Assembly: GCA_030267965.1 (NCBI GenBank)
Contig: BRYA01000075.1
Coordinates: 1-64,000 of the forward strand
Direction: 5' to 3'
DNA from: Triparma columacea
Taxonomy: Eukaryota > Sar > Bolidophyceae > Parmales > Triparmaceae
DNA length: 64,000 nt
Both the position numbers and the translations under genes were made by a program. Positions 28,045 through 39,251 of this stretch are shown piece after piece. The notes under the pieces are model-generated. The model saw nothing but the letters and a program-made list of their open reading frames with translations. It did no database searches and had not been told where the DNA came from. The first letter of the stretch is position 1, and the number at the start of each line of letters is the position of its first letter.

Positions 28045-31000
28045 ATGAAGCTCACATTGGCTCTGACTCTCCTGACGCTTGCTCCTGCTTCGTCATTCCT
28101 CACTCCGACCCCTACGTTCAGCCGTGGTAGCCGGTTAAACTTGGTGGAGCCAAAGGTGAGATTGCAGGTTGTCGACGCTGTCGGACTTTTTTGGTTGGGG
28201 GTCATATTGAGAAGCGCGCTGTAGTGTCGTCGTATCATGTCGAGCTGGATTGCAGCTCACTTATACAGCTACACTATATTCTGTTTTGATCCCCATCTAA
28301 CACCGCTCCTTTCCAACCACCTACCCACCCACCCAATCCCAACCTTAGGGGAGCGATGCCTTCACCGCCCTGGTCGAAGAGGACAAGGGTGCCGTCAAAC
28401 AGGTCAGGGACCTCCCTGCCCCCCTTCGCAAATTCGCCAGCGTTGCTACGATCCCCCTCTCTGCCGCTGCTGGCTTTGTCATGACTCCTTCTCGTCGTGT
28501 TGTGGCTAGTGCCGTAGGCTCTGTCGTGACTGGCGTCGGGGGCGTCGTGGTTAAGTCCAAGCTCGACGACGTGTCCGAGAAGGCCGCTAAGGGCGCAGTC
28601 GCTAGGCTCCTGATGGACAAGGGAATTGACGACTGCTCCTCTGTCGACATTGAGCAAATCAAGACTGACTTTGGGGTCGAGGATGAGGTGAGAGTGAACA
28701 ATGAGAGGGGCAACATTTACTTTGTACATTTAGATAAGCCGATTTATAATTCTCACACACTCTCCCAACCCATTCCGCGCATTTCCCAGGAGTTTGCCAC
28801 CATCAAGACGAGCGTCTACACCCGCTACCTTCTCTCCATGCTCCGGTCCTGCGAGTCCAAGACCTCCGAGGCATCTGAGCTAACCCGTCTCTCTTCCGTC
28901 CTCGGCCTCTCTTCCCTCGACGTCGGCGAGGCTCATTACGAGGCCAGTACCTCCATCTACAAGGACCACGTTATGTGGACCTCCTCCTCTGCCCTCGAGG
29001 ACGTTGACGACCCTGACAGGAAGACGGTTGACAAGCTTCTTTACTTGAGCGAGCGGGTCTTCCGGCAGGAAGACACCGACGAGGCCTACAACTACGAGAT
29101 GATGAGGGTAGGAAAGGTCTTCGGTCTCAACCTCAACGAGGTCCCCAGCCGCGTGGGACTCGTGGCGAAGCCGTTCTACGACAGGGCGCTCATGAGCGCA
29201 CGCACCAAGATCGATCAGGTCTCGGCAGACATGTTGGAGCGCGCCAGGTCATCCATCGGTATCGGAGAGTCCGAGGCTGTCGCCATGCACCTCTCCTCCT
29301 ACACGGAGGAAGTCCGCGAACTCCTCAACCTCAATGGTGTCAGCGACGCCTCCACCTGTAAGCTTAGCGACTCCGCCAGGGAGAAGCTCTCCAAGCTTAA
29401 GGGCATCCTCCAGATTGACGACCTTGCGGCCCAGCGCGCTGTTGAGTCGGAGACTGTGCCCCTCTACAAGGCCTGTGTCGCCGAAGTCCTCAACGACTGC
29501 ACCGACGCTGACGTCTCCCTCTCCTCCCTTGTTGGCAAGCTCGCCATCAGGCAGGGCGACCTGGACCTCAGCGGCGAGGCCGCTGAGAAGGCCCTCATCG
29601 AGGCCATCAAGAGTATCATGAACGATAAGTTCACCGAAGCCTGCCAGTACAGCAGGGTCAACAACATCGAGGGAACCTCTAAAATTGTCAAGGGCACCCT
29701 TGACTTCAAGGGTTCCGTCATGGACCTCCTCCGAAAAATTTCCACCGATATTGGGAATGAGGGCGATAGCGCCCTTGAGAGCACGTACTTTTCCGGGAAG
29801 CTCGGTGCTTACGGAGAGGGCGCAAAGGAGAGGCCCTTGATCTTCAAGCAGTTCCTCACTAGCAAGCTCGCCTCCAGTGGCAACCAGCTCAACGACGCAG
29901 ACTACGAAGAGCTCGAGCAGGTCAAGGCCATCTTTGGGATCAGTGCCATGGACGGAACACTGGCGTTCAAGAACGTGGCGGGACCTACTCTCAAGGAGGC
30001 CATGGAGAGTGCCACCAGTGACATCCTCGACCTCCCAAGGACTTCCGACTCCTTCAGGGAGATTGTTACCAACCTCCGCATTCCTGAGGACACCGTCAAG
30101 GAGTTCGCCATGGATATCTACCGCACCCGCATCCGTGCTGCCGCGGAGGGCGCCGACGGGGGAATCATCTCGGACGAGCAGAGCAGCGGGCTGGTTGCGT
30201 TGAGGGATCTCTTCGACCTTTCGGTCAGCGACGCTCGCAGCATCACCACCGCCACGCTAGGGCCTGCCTTCAAGGCCTCTGTCAAGGAGGCAATGGGGGA
30301 GTCAGGGATCGTCCCCGAGTCTTACCTCGAGCCCCTGGACAAGCTGAAGGACCGACTCTTGCTCAGCTTGGAGGACAGCACCTCTATCAGGAACGCGGCC
30401 TTCGCTGACAAGCTCGCCCCCATGTGCTCAGAGCTCGTCAAAACCATGGAGAAGAAACCCGAGGAAAAGAAACAGGACGCCGGAGACCTCGCTGCCAAGA
30501 GCAACGAAGAGCAGCTCCTTGAGGACTGCGTGGAGGTTTTGGAATTCCTCCGCGGGAACAACCTCGCCACAAAGGTCGAGGACGGGAGCGAGGAAATCAC
30601 GGAGAAGAAGATGGTAAAAAAGACCGAAAAGCAGATGGTCAAGAAGACCGTAAAAACCCTAAAGCAGGAGCCCATGGAGTCCGGTATCATGAGGAACGTC
30701 GAGGTGGAGGAGGAGGTCGAGGAGGAGGAGGACGTCGAAGTCTCGGTCGAGGAGGAGGTAACCACTACGGTGCCTAAATTCAGGTACGAGTACCCAATGA
30801 CTGCCCAGACGGTAGGCGCGGTTTCGGACGAGAAGGCGGCAGCCCTTTACAAACAGTACATCATAGGCTCGTTCCAGGCGAAGGAGCCGTTGGCCACAAA
30901 GTACACCGAGGAGGGTGACTCGTTCGGGGCTGCAATGGGCTTGGACGACAAGGAGATCAACAAGATCAAGGGGGGCATCGGGGCCACGATCTTCGACAAC

Positions 31001-31657
31001 TACTTCGCGAACGCCATGCAGGACAAGACGGAGATGGACCAGCAGGACTTCATGTTCCTCACGCAGATCCAGGAGCGCCTGGGGTTCTCGGACGACATTG
31101 TCGAGAGGCTGCTCGTCAGCTCACAGAAGAACCTTTTGAGCAAGGAGGTCGAGCGCCTGTTTTCGACGGGGACGAAGATCGAGCCCGCGGCTGTCGCCGC
31201 CGTCGTCGCCAAGGCCGACGTCATGGAGATCAACCTAAAAAGGGACCTCGGAGTTGACGACGATAGGCTCGGGAGGATGTTCGGGATACAGGTCATGGGC
31301 GGGATCGAGGACGGAAGCATCACCGCCGAGAACGGCGGGGATTCCCTGGGCGAGATCGTCGAGGGTTTGGGGATGCAGCCAGAGATCGCGGAGAAGCGTC
31401 TCGATGAAATTGTAAAGGACCGCGCAAAGAGAATCGTAACCAACCTCGCCTCCGACGTGGCTCGCGGGAACGACGAGAGGGCCATGCAGGACCTTCCCAT
31501 CTTCCTCTCTTACGCGAGCTTCGTAGACGGGGAGGGTCTGGGGCTTTCGGTCGCAGAGAATGTGAGAGACAAGATCGTGGGGGTCTACGAGAGCGCAACC
31601 TTTGGCCAGACGGGATCTGCGGAAAGGGTTGCGCTACTCAAGAAGGCTTTATCTTAA
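28045..31657 (+). CDS. TIC110: TIC110-like plastid inner envelope translocon protein
   Basis: Three exons (28045-28155, 28349-28687, 28790-31657), all in phase 0, encode 1105 residues, matching the usual TIC110 size. MKLTLALTLLTLAPASSFLT is a signal peptide with SF at cleavage. Right after it come two hydrophobic helices (about residues 62-107, FASVATIPLSAAAGFVM and VASAVGSVVTGVGGVVV), the membrane anchor position of TIC110. The rest is a long soluble array of helical repeats rich in charged residues. A Lys then Glu-rich low-complexity segment (around 750-810) interrupts it. TIC110 is a stromal-side scaffold of the inner-envelope import machinery. Assignment rests on architecture, length, targeting and residue pattern rather than on a single diagnostic motif. 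The second intron (102 bp) is a multiple of three with no stop. Confidence 0.7.
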
Positions 31658-31733
31658 GGGGAGACGGGTTTAATTGAACAATGGGATAGTATAACAGTAA
31701 AACGCGACAAATGCCTTCATTACACATGGCCGC

Positions 31734-33980
31734 CTAAATCTCCCCCATCCTCCTTCTTGTCTTCCCTTCCCTTTTCCTGATAGCCTCTTCCCTCCCCTTG
31801 AAGACCAGTCCATTAAGTCCCTTGATAAGCACCACCGCCTGGTCCGCCGCAACGGCCGTGAAGTCGACCGTCCTGTCCTTATAAATAAGTGAGAACGACA
31901 AGAACGAGTCCTTCGGGTTGCTCTTTTTTCTCAATGTCTTCGTACCGCACGTTAACGAATCAGCCGCACCCCCAGATAACGCGAGTCCGCCACCAGAGCC
32001 GACGCCGACGGAGGGAAGGAAGGACGATGACGTCCATGCGTGCCTGATCTCGCTGCACTCAGCAATGGGGAACCGCGGGAATTTCTTACTCGGTGTGTCT
32101 GACTCCAGTGACGTCCAGCTCAGGGTTTTCCCGTTGTCGATCGTGTGCAGGATTCGGTATGTGGACTTGGAGAATGATGACCTTGGGTGCTTAAGTACGA
32201 CCATCCCGCTACGAAGTCGAGCTACGAACGTACGAACTTCAAAATCACAGACCTCACGAACGTTCTTGGTAGGCGTGAACGACGGAAGTGACACCGGGGA
32301 TTCCGGACCCGCGGGATCACCGCCTACCGTGGAGTTAGTGTGTAGACGCGGCCGGTTGGGTGATGGTGAAGGTAGTATGTTCGGTAGAAGTTGGTTCGTA
32401 GAGCCTGCTCCTGCCAGGCCTGCGAGGTCTGGTAGTTGTGTGACACGTTGTTCCCCATCTCTCCCGCTAACGTTGCTATCCTCCATTGTGCTTACTTTCC
32501 CCTTAACATCCGTCCTCGTAATTCCCCCCTCCTCCCCCGTTCTTCCTTCCCCCTTGCTGATCCCGCTGCTTTCCCTAGTGTGCGTAGTGTGTCCTTCCGT
32601 GGTAGCTGTCCCCCCCCCCCCGTCGTCTTGGTTAAAAGCCGCCTTCCTAACCTCCCTTTCAACTCTCCTAATCTCCCCCCATCCTCCCCCGTCCCTAACG
32701 GCCTTTAACGCCCTCCTTGCTGCGTCGTACGCTACACCACCGTCACCGTAAAGAAGGACGAGGAGGGACTCATCGTTACCTGAATCACCGTCGGTTAAGG
32801 CGACGGTTTCGACGAAGAATCCGGAGGAGGTATCGCCCTTACGGGTTACGCGGGAGGGGGATAAATCCGTACCGGTTACTTCCCCATGATCCCACGTCGG
32901 ATTTCTCTTTAGGTGGGGTTGCTGGTTACGTGGGTTTTGCTGCTGCTGTTTTTGCTGCTGCTGCTCTTGTGTTGACATTTGTTGCATCCGTTGTTGTATC
33001 TGCATTTGTCCCTCACCCTGTTCCCCCCCTTCCTCCCTTCCCTCTCTTTCCCTCTCATCCCTATTCCCCCCCCCTCCCCCTCCCTCCCTATTTCTCTCAT
33101 CTCTCCCTCCCTCTCTTTCCTTCACCCTCCCCCCCCAACCCCCCCCTCTTCCTCCACCACCTCCACCCCCCTCACCCCCACCCCAGCTCCTGCTCAAGTA
33201 CCCCTGTACCATGACTACGTCCTCCGCTCCTCCCGATATGAACCGACCTACGTTGTACCCGTGGGGGGTGGTTGAGGAGTCCTTTGATGTTTGCGTTGCG
33301 ATCTGCCTGTGCATTGGTGTCGTCGTTGGGTTATTAGGAGGTTTCGTGGGAGGTTTTGAAAGCGTGTGCACAGGCTGGGTTGTGTAGTCTTCATATGCAG
33401 GCTTGTGTGTAGTGTCGTTGATAGCGTTGGTAGTTGTATCATTGGGTGTAGATTTGATTTTGGGGTTGGTGTCACCCTTGGTCAAGGCGTTATTTGGTGA
33501 CACAGGGTTAGTTTTTGTTGTGATTGCGTTGGCGTTGTAGTTTGGGTCGTCGTGGAGATTATCGTGTGCATTGGAGTGTGTTTTGTCATACCATTGAGCA
33601 AAGTGCTCATTTTGTGCTTGTGCCAGTGTGTTGTTCAGGGGTGGGAAGTGGAGTGGTTGGGTGTTAAAGTGCTTGCTTTTTAACAGATCTGAGGTATCAA
33701 ATACATCCTTATCAGTCTTTAAAGCAGTATGTATATCTGATGTATTGTTGTTAGGAAGTATAGCCTGTGTAGTGTAGTGTGGAGGGCTTAAATTGAGTTT
33801 GTCAACATGTCTCGCCTCATTCTCATCTGCTCCCCCAAATGATTTGACTTTTTTAACACCTTTTGATGCACCAAGACTTGGACTCAATGAGAATGAACGA
33901 AGTGATCGAAATGAGGGTAGAGATGATATAAGAGGCGAAGGGGGAGGGGTTTGAGGGGGTGGTATTGGAGGGTCTTTCAT
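31734..33980 (-). CDS. PH-like domain protein with long disordered N-terminus
   Basis: Intronless, 748 residues, convergent with the TIC110-like gene (76 bp between stops). Residues 1-560 are low complexity: Pro-rich start (PPIPPPQTPPPSP), Asn/Thr-rich linker, Gly/Arg/Glu block, and a Gln-rich stretch (QQQQKQQQQ). The C-terminal part (about 575-735) resembles a pleckstrin-homology-like domain: RLRSGMVVLKHPRSS, ILHTIDNGKTLSWTSLES, PIAECSEIRHAW, FSLIYKDRTVDFTAVAA and a final helix DQAVVLIKGLNGLV. In plant and algal FYVE/RCC1-type proteins the same PH layout binds phosphoinositides. Membrane or lipid binding is inferred; no partner domain is present. It ends in a basic tail. Confidence 0.65.
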   Translation of the reverse strand: MKDPPIPPPQTPPPSPLISSLPSFRSLRSFSLSPSLGASKGVKKVKSFGGADENEARHVDKLNLSPPHYTTQAILPNNNTSDIHTALKTDKDVFDTSDLLKSKHFNTQPLHFPPLNNTLAQAQNEHFAQWYDKTHSNAHDNLHDDPNYNANAITTKTNPVSPNNALTKGDTNPKIKSTPNDTTTNAINDTTHKPAYEDYTTQPVHTLSKPPTKPPNNPTTTPMHRQIATQTSKDSSTTPHGYNVGRFISGGAEDVVMVQGYLSRSWGGGEGGGGGGGRGGGWGGRVKEREGGRDERNREGGGGGGNRDEREREGREEGGEQGEGQMQIQQRMQQMSTQEQQQQKQQQQNPRNQQPHLKRNPTWDHGEVTGTDLSPSRVTRKGDTSSGFFVETVALTDGDSGNDESLLVLLYGDGGVAYDAARRALKAVRDGGGWGEIRRVEREVRKAAFNQDDGGGGTATTEGHTTHTRESSGISKGEGRTGEEGGITRTDVKGKVSTMEDSNVSGRDGEQRVTQLPDLAGLAGAGSTNQLLPNILPSPSPNRPRLHTNSTVGGDPAGPESPVSLPSFTPTKNVREVCDFEVRTFVARLRSGMVVLKHPRSSFSKSTYRILHTIDNGKTLSWTSLESDTPSKKFPRFPIAECSEIRHAWTSSSFLPSVGVGSGGGLALSGGAADSLTCGTKTLRKKSNPKDSFLSFSLIYKDRTVDFTAVAADQAVVLIKGLNGLVFKGREEAIRKREGKTRRRMGEI

Positions 33981-34772
33981 TTTTTGTCAGTTCAGTTTTC
34001 TGAGTCGATTCGTGTCTCTGATCTGATCTACAGAAAAAATGGTTTGTTTTTGGAACCTTTTTTGGTGCTGTTTTGGACCCACCGGAATAGGACCCACCGG
34101 AATAGGACCCAAAGGTGTAATCATATTCAGAGCACGCTTGTAGGACGACGATGATAAAGCATAACAGTTTGACTTGAATTTTAACTGATTTCATTTCAAT
34201 TTTCCCACTTGAAACGATAATTACGTAATATAATTACAAAGCGAGAAGTTTATATATTGTAAGATGCCAGATCACCCGCTTGTTTGGGGAATAAGGCCCT
34301 CTTCTGGCCCTCTTCTGTCCTAAAATCCACAAAACACAAAACATACCCAAAATCTCAGATTTATCACATTGTACGACATCCCTTCCATACACAGCAAATT
34401 TATATGAGTATCATCTTATATACGCCATTGTCCCCAAAAGTGACTTTATTTATCTAAATATACCGCAGAGACCCTCAATATCCACGGTATGCAATTGCCA
34501 TCTCTCAAAGTCTCTCATTATTTCTCAAACCTTTCACTATCTCATCTGCAAATATATGTCATCCAACAACACATCAACTTATCAACATCCTAATCATTGT
34601 GAAAATCACTCAATATCTCCAAGAAACTTTTTTAATGGGAGAGAAAGAACTCGGCCTCGACAGTTGGCCTCCCCCCACCCACAACCCTCTCAAAGCATTC
34701 TCAAAGTCTCACCCACTCCCCCCCCCCTCCTTCTCCCCTCTCAGCTCTCCACCGTCCCCTTCATTCCACACT
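33981..34772. other. Divergent spacer before the aminotransferase gene
   Basis: About 790 bases lie between divergent start codons. Near 34079-34109 is a 15-bp direct repeat (two copies of ACCCACCGGAATAGG). A minus-strand frame 34194-33853 (113 codons) starts with a signal-peptide-like stretch but overlaps the PH-like gene start in another frame and has no family match; I do not call it. The region 34200-34560 is AT-rich with no coding signal, and the last part is C/T-rich leader. Confidence 0.5.
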
Positions 34773-36268
34773 ATGAAGTTCCTCTCCCTCTCCACCCTCC
34801 TCCTTCTCCCCTACACCCTCTCCTTTTCCCTCCCCCCTCCCTCCTCTATTTCCACCCCAATAACCTCTACCTCCCTCTCCCTTCACCCCCCTCGCGACCC
34901 CTCCGAGACCCTGACGTCTACTGAGTTCAACCAATACGTCCAGACAACCTACGGACGTTACCCCTTAACAATATCACATGGGGAAGGATGCACACTTACC
35001 GATACTGAGGTGAGACAAGTACCCTACCACTACCCTTGGCACCGAAATCCCTCTTTCCCCACTAACTCCCCCCTCCCTCCTTTCCCTGTCCTCCCCAATC
35101 GTAGGGTAAAACATACCTGGATTTCGTAGCTGGCATAGCAACCTGTTGTCTGGGTCACTCCAACCCGTCCCTAACCTCAGCCGTATCAACCCAGATGTCA
35201 AAGCTCCACCACGTGTCCAACCTCTACTACATCCCCTCCCAGGGCATGCTCGCCGAGTGGCTCGTAAAGAACTCTTGTGGTGACAAGGTATTCTTCTGCA
35301 ACAGTGGAGCCGAGGCTAACGAGGGCGCCATTAAACTCGCACGTAAACACGCTATCAGTAAAGGCGCGACCGACCCCGTCGTCCTAACGGCTGTTAACTC
35401 ATTCCACGGTAGGACATTAGGTGCACTATCAGCAACCCAGCAACCGAAGTACCACAAGGGTTTCACATACGGGGGTAAAATGGTGCAGGGGTTTAAACCT
35501 GTCAAGTACAACGACGTTTCCGACCTCGAGAAACAGTTCCGTAAGTACAACAGGACCCCATTCAAGGACTGGGTTCGTGGTCGTAAAAGGCGCGTCGCTG
35601 CCATAATGCTTGAACCGCTACAAGGAGAGGGCGGTATAACACCTGGTGATAAAGAATACTTTCTCCGCGCTAGGTCATTATGCGACGCAACAGGAGCCCT
35701 CATGATATGCGACGAGGTTCAAGTGGGTATGGGTCGTAGTGGTACCTTATGGGGTTACCAGAACATCTCCCCCACCTTCACACCTGACGTATTCACGACG
35801 GCTAAAGCGCTGGGGGGAGGGGTACCTATTGGAGCGATGATCGCGGGGGGGAAAGCAAGCACGGTGCTGGGACCGGGGGAACACGCTACGACTTACGGGG
35901 GGAACCCGTTAGCGTGTGCGGCGGGACTGGCGGTCGCGAAGGAACTTAGCGGAGGGGTGCTAGAGAACGTTAAGAGTAGGGGGGAGGAATTGAAGGGGGG
36001 ACTCGAGGGGATTAAGGGGAAGTACGGGGATATGGTTGAGGATGTTAGGGGGTGGGGACTTTTGATGGGACTGGAGTTGAAGGAACCTAACATGGCGGGT
36101 GACGTTGTGGGAAGGTGCATGAAAAAGGGACTGCTACTGGTACCGGCGGGACTTAGGGTTGTGAGGTTTGTACCACCGCTTATCGTTAAGAAGGAAGAGA
36201 TTGAGGAGGCGGTTAGAATCTTCGGGGAGGTTATGGAGGATATTAAGGAGGAGGGGATGGGGAAGTAA
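34773..36268 (+). CDS. argD: Acetylornithine aminotransferase
   Basis: Exons 34773-35009 and 35105-36268, phase 0, 466 residues. The enzyme transfers the amino group between N-acetylornithine and 2-oxoglutarate in arginine synthesis. The presequence MKFLSLSTLLLLPYTLSFSL suggests import into the plastid or another organelle. The junction restores LTDTEGKTYLDFVAGIATCC, the conserved entry to class III aminotransferases. Diagnostic motifs: FFCNSGAEANEGAIKLARK, SFHGRTLGALSAT, EPLQGEGGI, ICDEVQVGMGRSG (PLP-binding Asp) and FTTAKALGGGVPIGAM, with the PLP lysine in AKAL. The HATTYGGNPLACAA block is also present. The ornithine/GABA relatives share these motifs, but GKTYLDFVAGIA and LEPLQGEGG fit ArgD best. 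Confidence 0.92.
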
Positions 36269-36715
36269 GTTACTTGGGGAAAGGAAAAAAAGGGAGAGGG
36301 GAGGAGGGGAGGAGGGGAAGGGAAGTTCGATAAAAAATGACGCGAGTGATGTAAACACAAAGCAAGGATTTCTATTTGAGGCAGCGCAAGCACATAACTT
36401 GAATTCACGTTGATCACAAGGAAGGGTTAGGCAACCACAAAAAGAGCTCTTGTCCAGAATCGGAAACAAAGAAACGACTAAGTTTTCTTGAGAATTTACA
36501 CAACACTCACAAGAAAATGGTACGCCCACAATTAGCACCGAGAAGTACTTTACGTATATTTATATACCCTCATGTCCGCCTATGACATCCCGTATCTCCT
36601 CCATGCTCGATATATTGGAATTGTTCTTTCTGCTGCTCTCTTGACACTTCTTGTCATAACTTGCTCCTTTGTGATATTCATCCGTTACTAACCCAAACAA
36701 CGTATTCCCACGTAG
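36269..36715. other. Spacer, possibly containing first exon of the next gene
   Basis: The first part is purine-rich 3' flank of the aminotransferase. An ATG at 36517-36519 directly followed by GTACGC could be a minimal first exon (single Met codon, phase 0) spliced to 36716; this is speculative. TATATTTATATA at about 36555-36567 lies downstream of that ATG and so does not help. Confidence 0.35.
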
Positions 36716-37653
36716 GAATTCTTGCTCGGAAGTGCAAAAAAGGTCCGCCAATCAATCGGTAGCATCTTCTTCAGGTGAGGTGACCGGGAGACTCGAATGA
36801 ATTGAAGTGAGGAAAGAGTAACTTCCGGATCTCGCGCAAAGAAAATGCACAAGAGCGCGAACTTACGATTAATTATAACCAATCCCCCCCGTTTGCTTCA
36901 TCTGTCGCAGCCCTGATCCTGAAGAGAAGAATCCGATCAAGACTCCTCCAGAGCCTGGTACCCCCAAGCCCAAGACCCCGAACGTCTCCTTCCGCAAGGG
37001 GTTCGAGATACCTGGTGCGAACGGTACGACGGACAGGGTTGTTCTACCGTACGAGAAGAAGTCGGAAAAGAAGGTGAGTTCAGATTTGAAGTGAGAGACA
37101 GGAGTGGAAAGAATAGGTGTGGGGATTTATTCGTGCGTGTCATTCAATCTCTCATTCATTAGCGCGTTTCATTACACCCCCCCCCCCCCCCCCCCTCTTA
37201 TCGCTTCGCTCATTGCAGAAACCAAAGCCCACATCGACCAAGAAGAAGACTCCCGTCAAGAAGGCAGCGCCAGCAAAGAAGGCCAAGCCCGCGTCCGCGA
37301 AGAAGGCCGTTCCGAAGACCTCATCCGTCAAGAAGTCTTCTCCCACTTCCGCCAAGAAGTCCTCTCCCTCTTCCGCCAAGAAGCCCTCTCCCTCTTCCGC
37401 CAAGAAATCCACCCCGGCAAAGAAGGTGTCACCCGCCAAGAAGTTAAAAGCCGCCGCCAAGAAGGTCATCGTAAACAAGCGCGTCAAAGACATGAGGAGC
37501 AACATGGCCAAGGTCAAACACGAATCCATGCGCTCAGCCCCTCGCAGGAGCACCCGCGACGGAGTTAAAAAGGGGCACTATAACGAAAAGAGGCTCGCTG
37601 ATCTTGTGTGGAAAGGTACAGGATCAGTGAGTGACCCCATACAATTCACGTGA
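36716..37653 (+). CDS. Lysine-rich histone H1-tail-like protein (5' end uncertain)
   Basis: Supported exons: 36716-36774, 36911-37073 and 37219-37653 (218 residues plus an unidentified start). The first gives EFLLGSAKKVRQSIGSIFFS and joins in phase 2 to a Pro-rich segment (PDPEEKNPIKTPPEPGTPKP) and a conserved-looking FRKGFEIPGANGTTDRVVLP. Exon 3 is dominated by repeats of the type KKSSPxSAKK and KKAAPAKKAK over about 80 residues, like the C-terminal tails of histone H1 and other DNA-compacting proteins. It ends with an ordinary segment (GHYNEKRLADLVWKG). DNA binding or chromatin association is inferred from composition only. The initiator exon must lie upstream; see the spacer entry. Confidence 0.6.
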
Positions 37654-37871
37654 GGTGGTGGTGGCGGTGGTGACGCGATGATGATGATGTTTGTGGTGTG
37701 AGAGGGGGGGGCGAATTCAGTAGAGGGATTGGGTGGGTGCAAAGGGGAAGGTTTTCATCAAAAACGTTTTATTTTTTGCACCAACAGCTCAATCCCGTAG
37801 CATTCATTACTCCCCCATCACCCCCCCCCCCCCTCCTCCCTTCTCTTTCTGTCTCCCTTCCCCCCTTCCAC

Positions 37872-39251
37872 CTATGCCATTAATTTCTCGACAGCAGCTT
37901 CCACCTTCTTCCCCATCTCCTTACATCCCACGAGCGTGCACCCGTCTCCCTCCTGCTTAATATCCGGTGTCCTCCACCCCTCATCAAGGCACATCTCAAC
38001 CGCCCTCTCCAGGACGTCCGCCTCCTCCCCCCTGCCGAGGTCGTACCGTAGCATCATGGCGGCCGAGAGGATCATCGCTAGAGGGTTCGCCTTGTCCTCG
38101 CCTGCGATGTCGGGGGCGGAGCCGTGGCAGGGCTCGAACACTCCAGGCCCGCTCTCTCCGATGCTGGCCGAGGGCAGCATCCCTAGGCTCCCTACGAGCA
38201 TGGAAGCCTCGTCTGATAGGATGTCCCCGAAAATGTTACCAGTTACGATGGTGTCGAACTGCTTCGGGTACCTGATGAGCTGCATGGCCGCGTTGTCCAC
38301 GTACATGTGGCTGAGCTCAATCTCCGGGAACTCCTTCTCCATAACCTCCACCGTAACGTCCTTCCAAAGCTGGCTTACGTCCAGCACGTTGCTCTTCTCG
38401 ACGCTGCATATCTTGCCCCCCCTCTTCGTGGCGACGTCTCCGGCGACCCTGGCTATGCGCCTTATCTCCGACTCCTTGTATATCATGTTGTTGTAACCTA
38501 CCCTCTCACCGTCGACGACGTCGATACCCTTTGGGGTGCCAAAGTATACGTCACCGGTCAACTCACGGACGACCATTATATCGACCCCCTCGATCACCTC
38601 GGGCTTAAGAGTGGACGCCCCAATGAGCTGAGGAAGCACCTTCGCCGGGCGTAGGTTGGCGAATAAGCCAAGCTCACTCCTCATTTTCAGCAGCCCAGTC
38701 TCGGGCCTAGCATTCCTGGGGTTGCTGTCCCACTTGTAGCCGCCTATGCAGGCGAGGAGGATGCTGTCGGCCGACCTGCAGTCCTCGAGTGACGCGTCTG
38801 GGAAAGCGTCCTTGTTGTCAGTTGCGTCGAGCGCGGCACCTCCGATGAGGGACTCCTTGAAGTTTATTGACCAGGACGTACGGGATGTAAGAGCGTTCAG
38901 GGCTCCGATGGTGGCTGATGTTATTTCGGGACCTGGTATTTTTACGGAGGCGTAGAGGGGGAGGGGGAGATAGATGGGATTTTGGTGAGGTGTTAGGGCT
39001 TTAGAGGGCTTATGCGCATTAATAGGGTATTTCCAAATCATACGACAAATCATACGTTCAAACAGTACCCTAACCTTACCTATTCCATCTCCAGGTAGCA
39101 AAGTGACGTCATAAGTGTCTTTTTTCCCAACAGCAGCAAGATGGGACGTCGATGACACTTGCGATTTTAGAGTCTTCCCAACAAATGTGACGGGTGAGAA
39201 TGACTCAACCGAAAGCAGGCAAGATGCAAGCGCGAAAAGTGTGTATTTCAT
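37872..39251 (-). CDS. leuB: 3-isopropylmalate dehydrogenase, plastid
   Basis: Exons 39251-39080 and 38932-37872, phase 1, 410 residues. The third leucine-biosynthesis enzyme: NAD-dependent oxidative decarboxylation of 3-isopropylmalate. MKYTLFALASCLLSVESFSP is a signal peptide with SF at cleavage, giving a plastid presequence. The splice joins LLPGDGIG to PEITSATIGAL, the family N-terminal motif. ACIGGYKWD, MRSELGLFANLRPAKV (substrate-binding Arg), VVRELTGDVYFG, HMYVDNAAMQLIRYPKQFD and GNIFGDILSDEASMLVGSLG (metal-binding Asp) are present. The CHGSAPDIAG block completes NAD binding. The 147-bp intron is a multiple of three and stop-free, so retention would insert 49 residues inside the GDGIGPE motif. 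Confidence 0.94.
   Translation of the reverse strand: MKYTLFALASCLLSVESFSPVTFVGKTLKSQVSSTSHLAAVGKKDTYDVTLLPGDGIGKVRVLFERMICRMIWKYPINAHKPSKALTPHQNPIYLPLPLYASVKIPGPEITSATIGALNALTSRTSWSINFKESLIGGAALDATDNKDAFPDASLEDCRSADSILLACIGGYKWDSNPRNARPETGLLKMRSELGLFANLRPAKVLPQLIGASTLKPEVIEGVDIMVVRELTGDVYFGTPKGIDVVDGERVGYNNMIYKESEIRRIARVAGDVATKRGGKICSVEKSNVLDVSQLWKDVTVEVMEKEFPEIELSHMYVDNAAMQLIRYPKQFDTIVTGNIFGDILSDEASMLVGSLGMLPSASIGESGPGVFEPCHGSAPDIAGEDKANPLAMILSAAMMLRYDLGRGEEADVLERAVEMCLDEGWRTPDIKQEGDGCTLVGCKEMGKKVEAAVEKLMA

Noticed and set aside
33853..34194. 113-codon minus-strand frame with a signal-peptide-like start (MKSVKIQVKLLCFIIVVLQA)
   Set aside because: It overlaps the PH-like gene start in another frame and its GSYSGGSYSGG segment derives from a 15-bp DNA repeat. 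No splice solution joins it to a known domain. It could be a lineage-specific small gene, but support is too thin.
37104..37568. Long alternative frames over the lysine-repeat exon
   Set aside because: Repetitive AAGAAG codons keep all frames open; only the Lys/Ser/Pro frame joins the upstream exons in phase.
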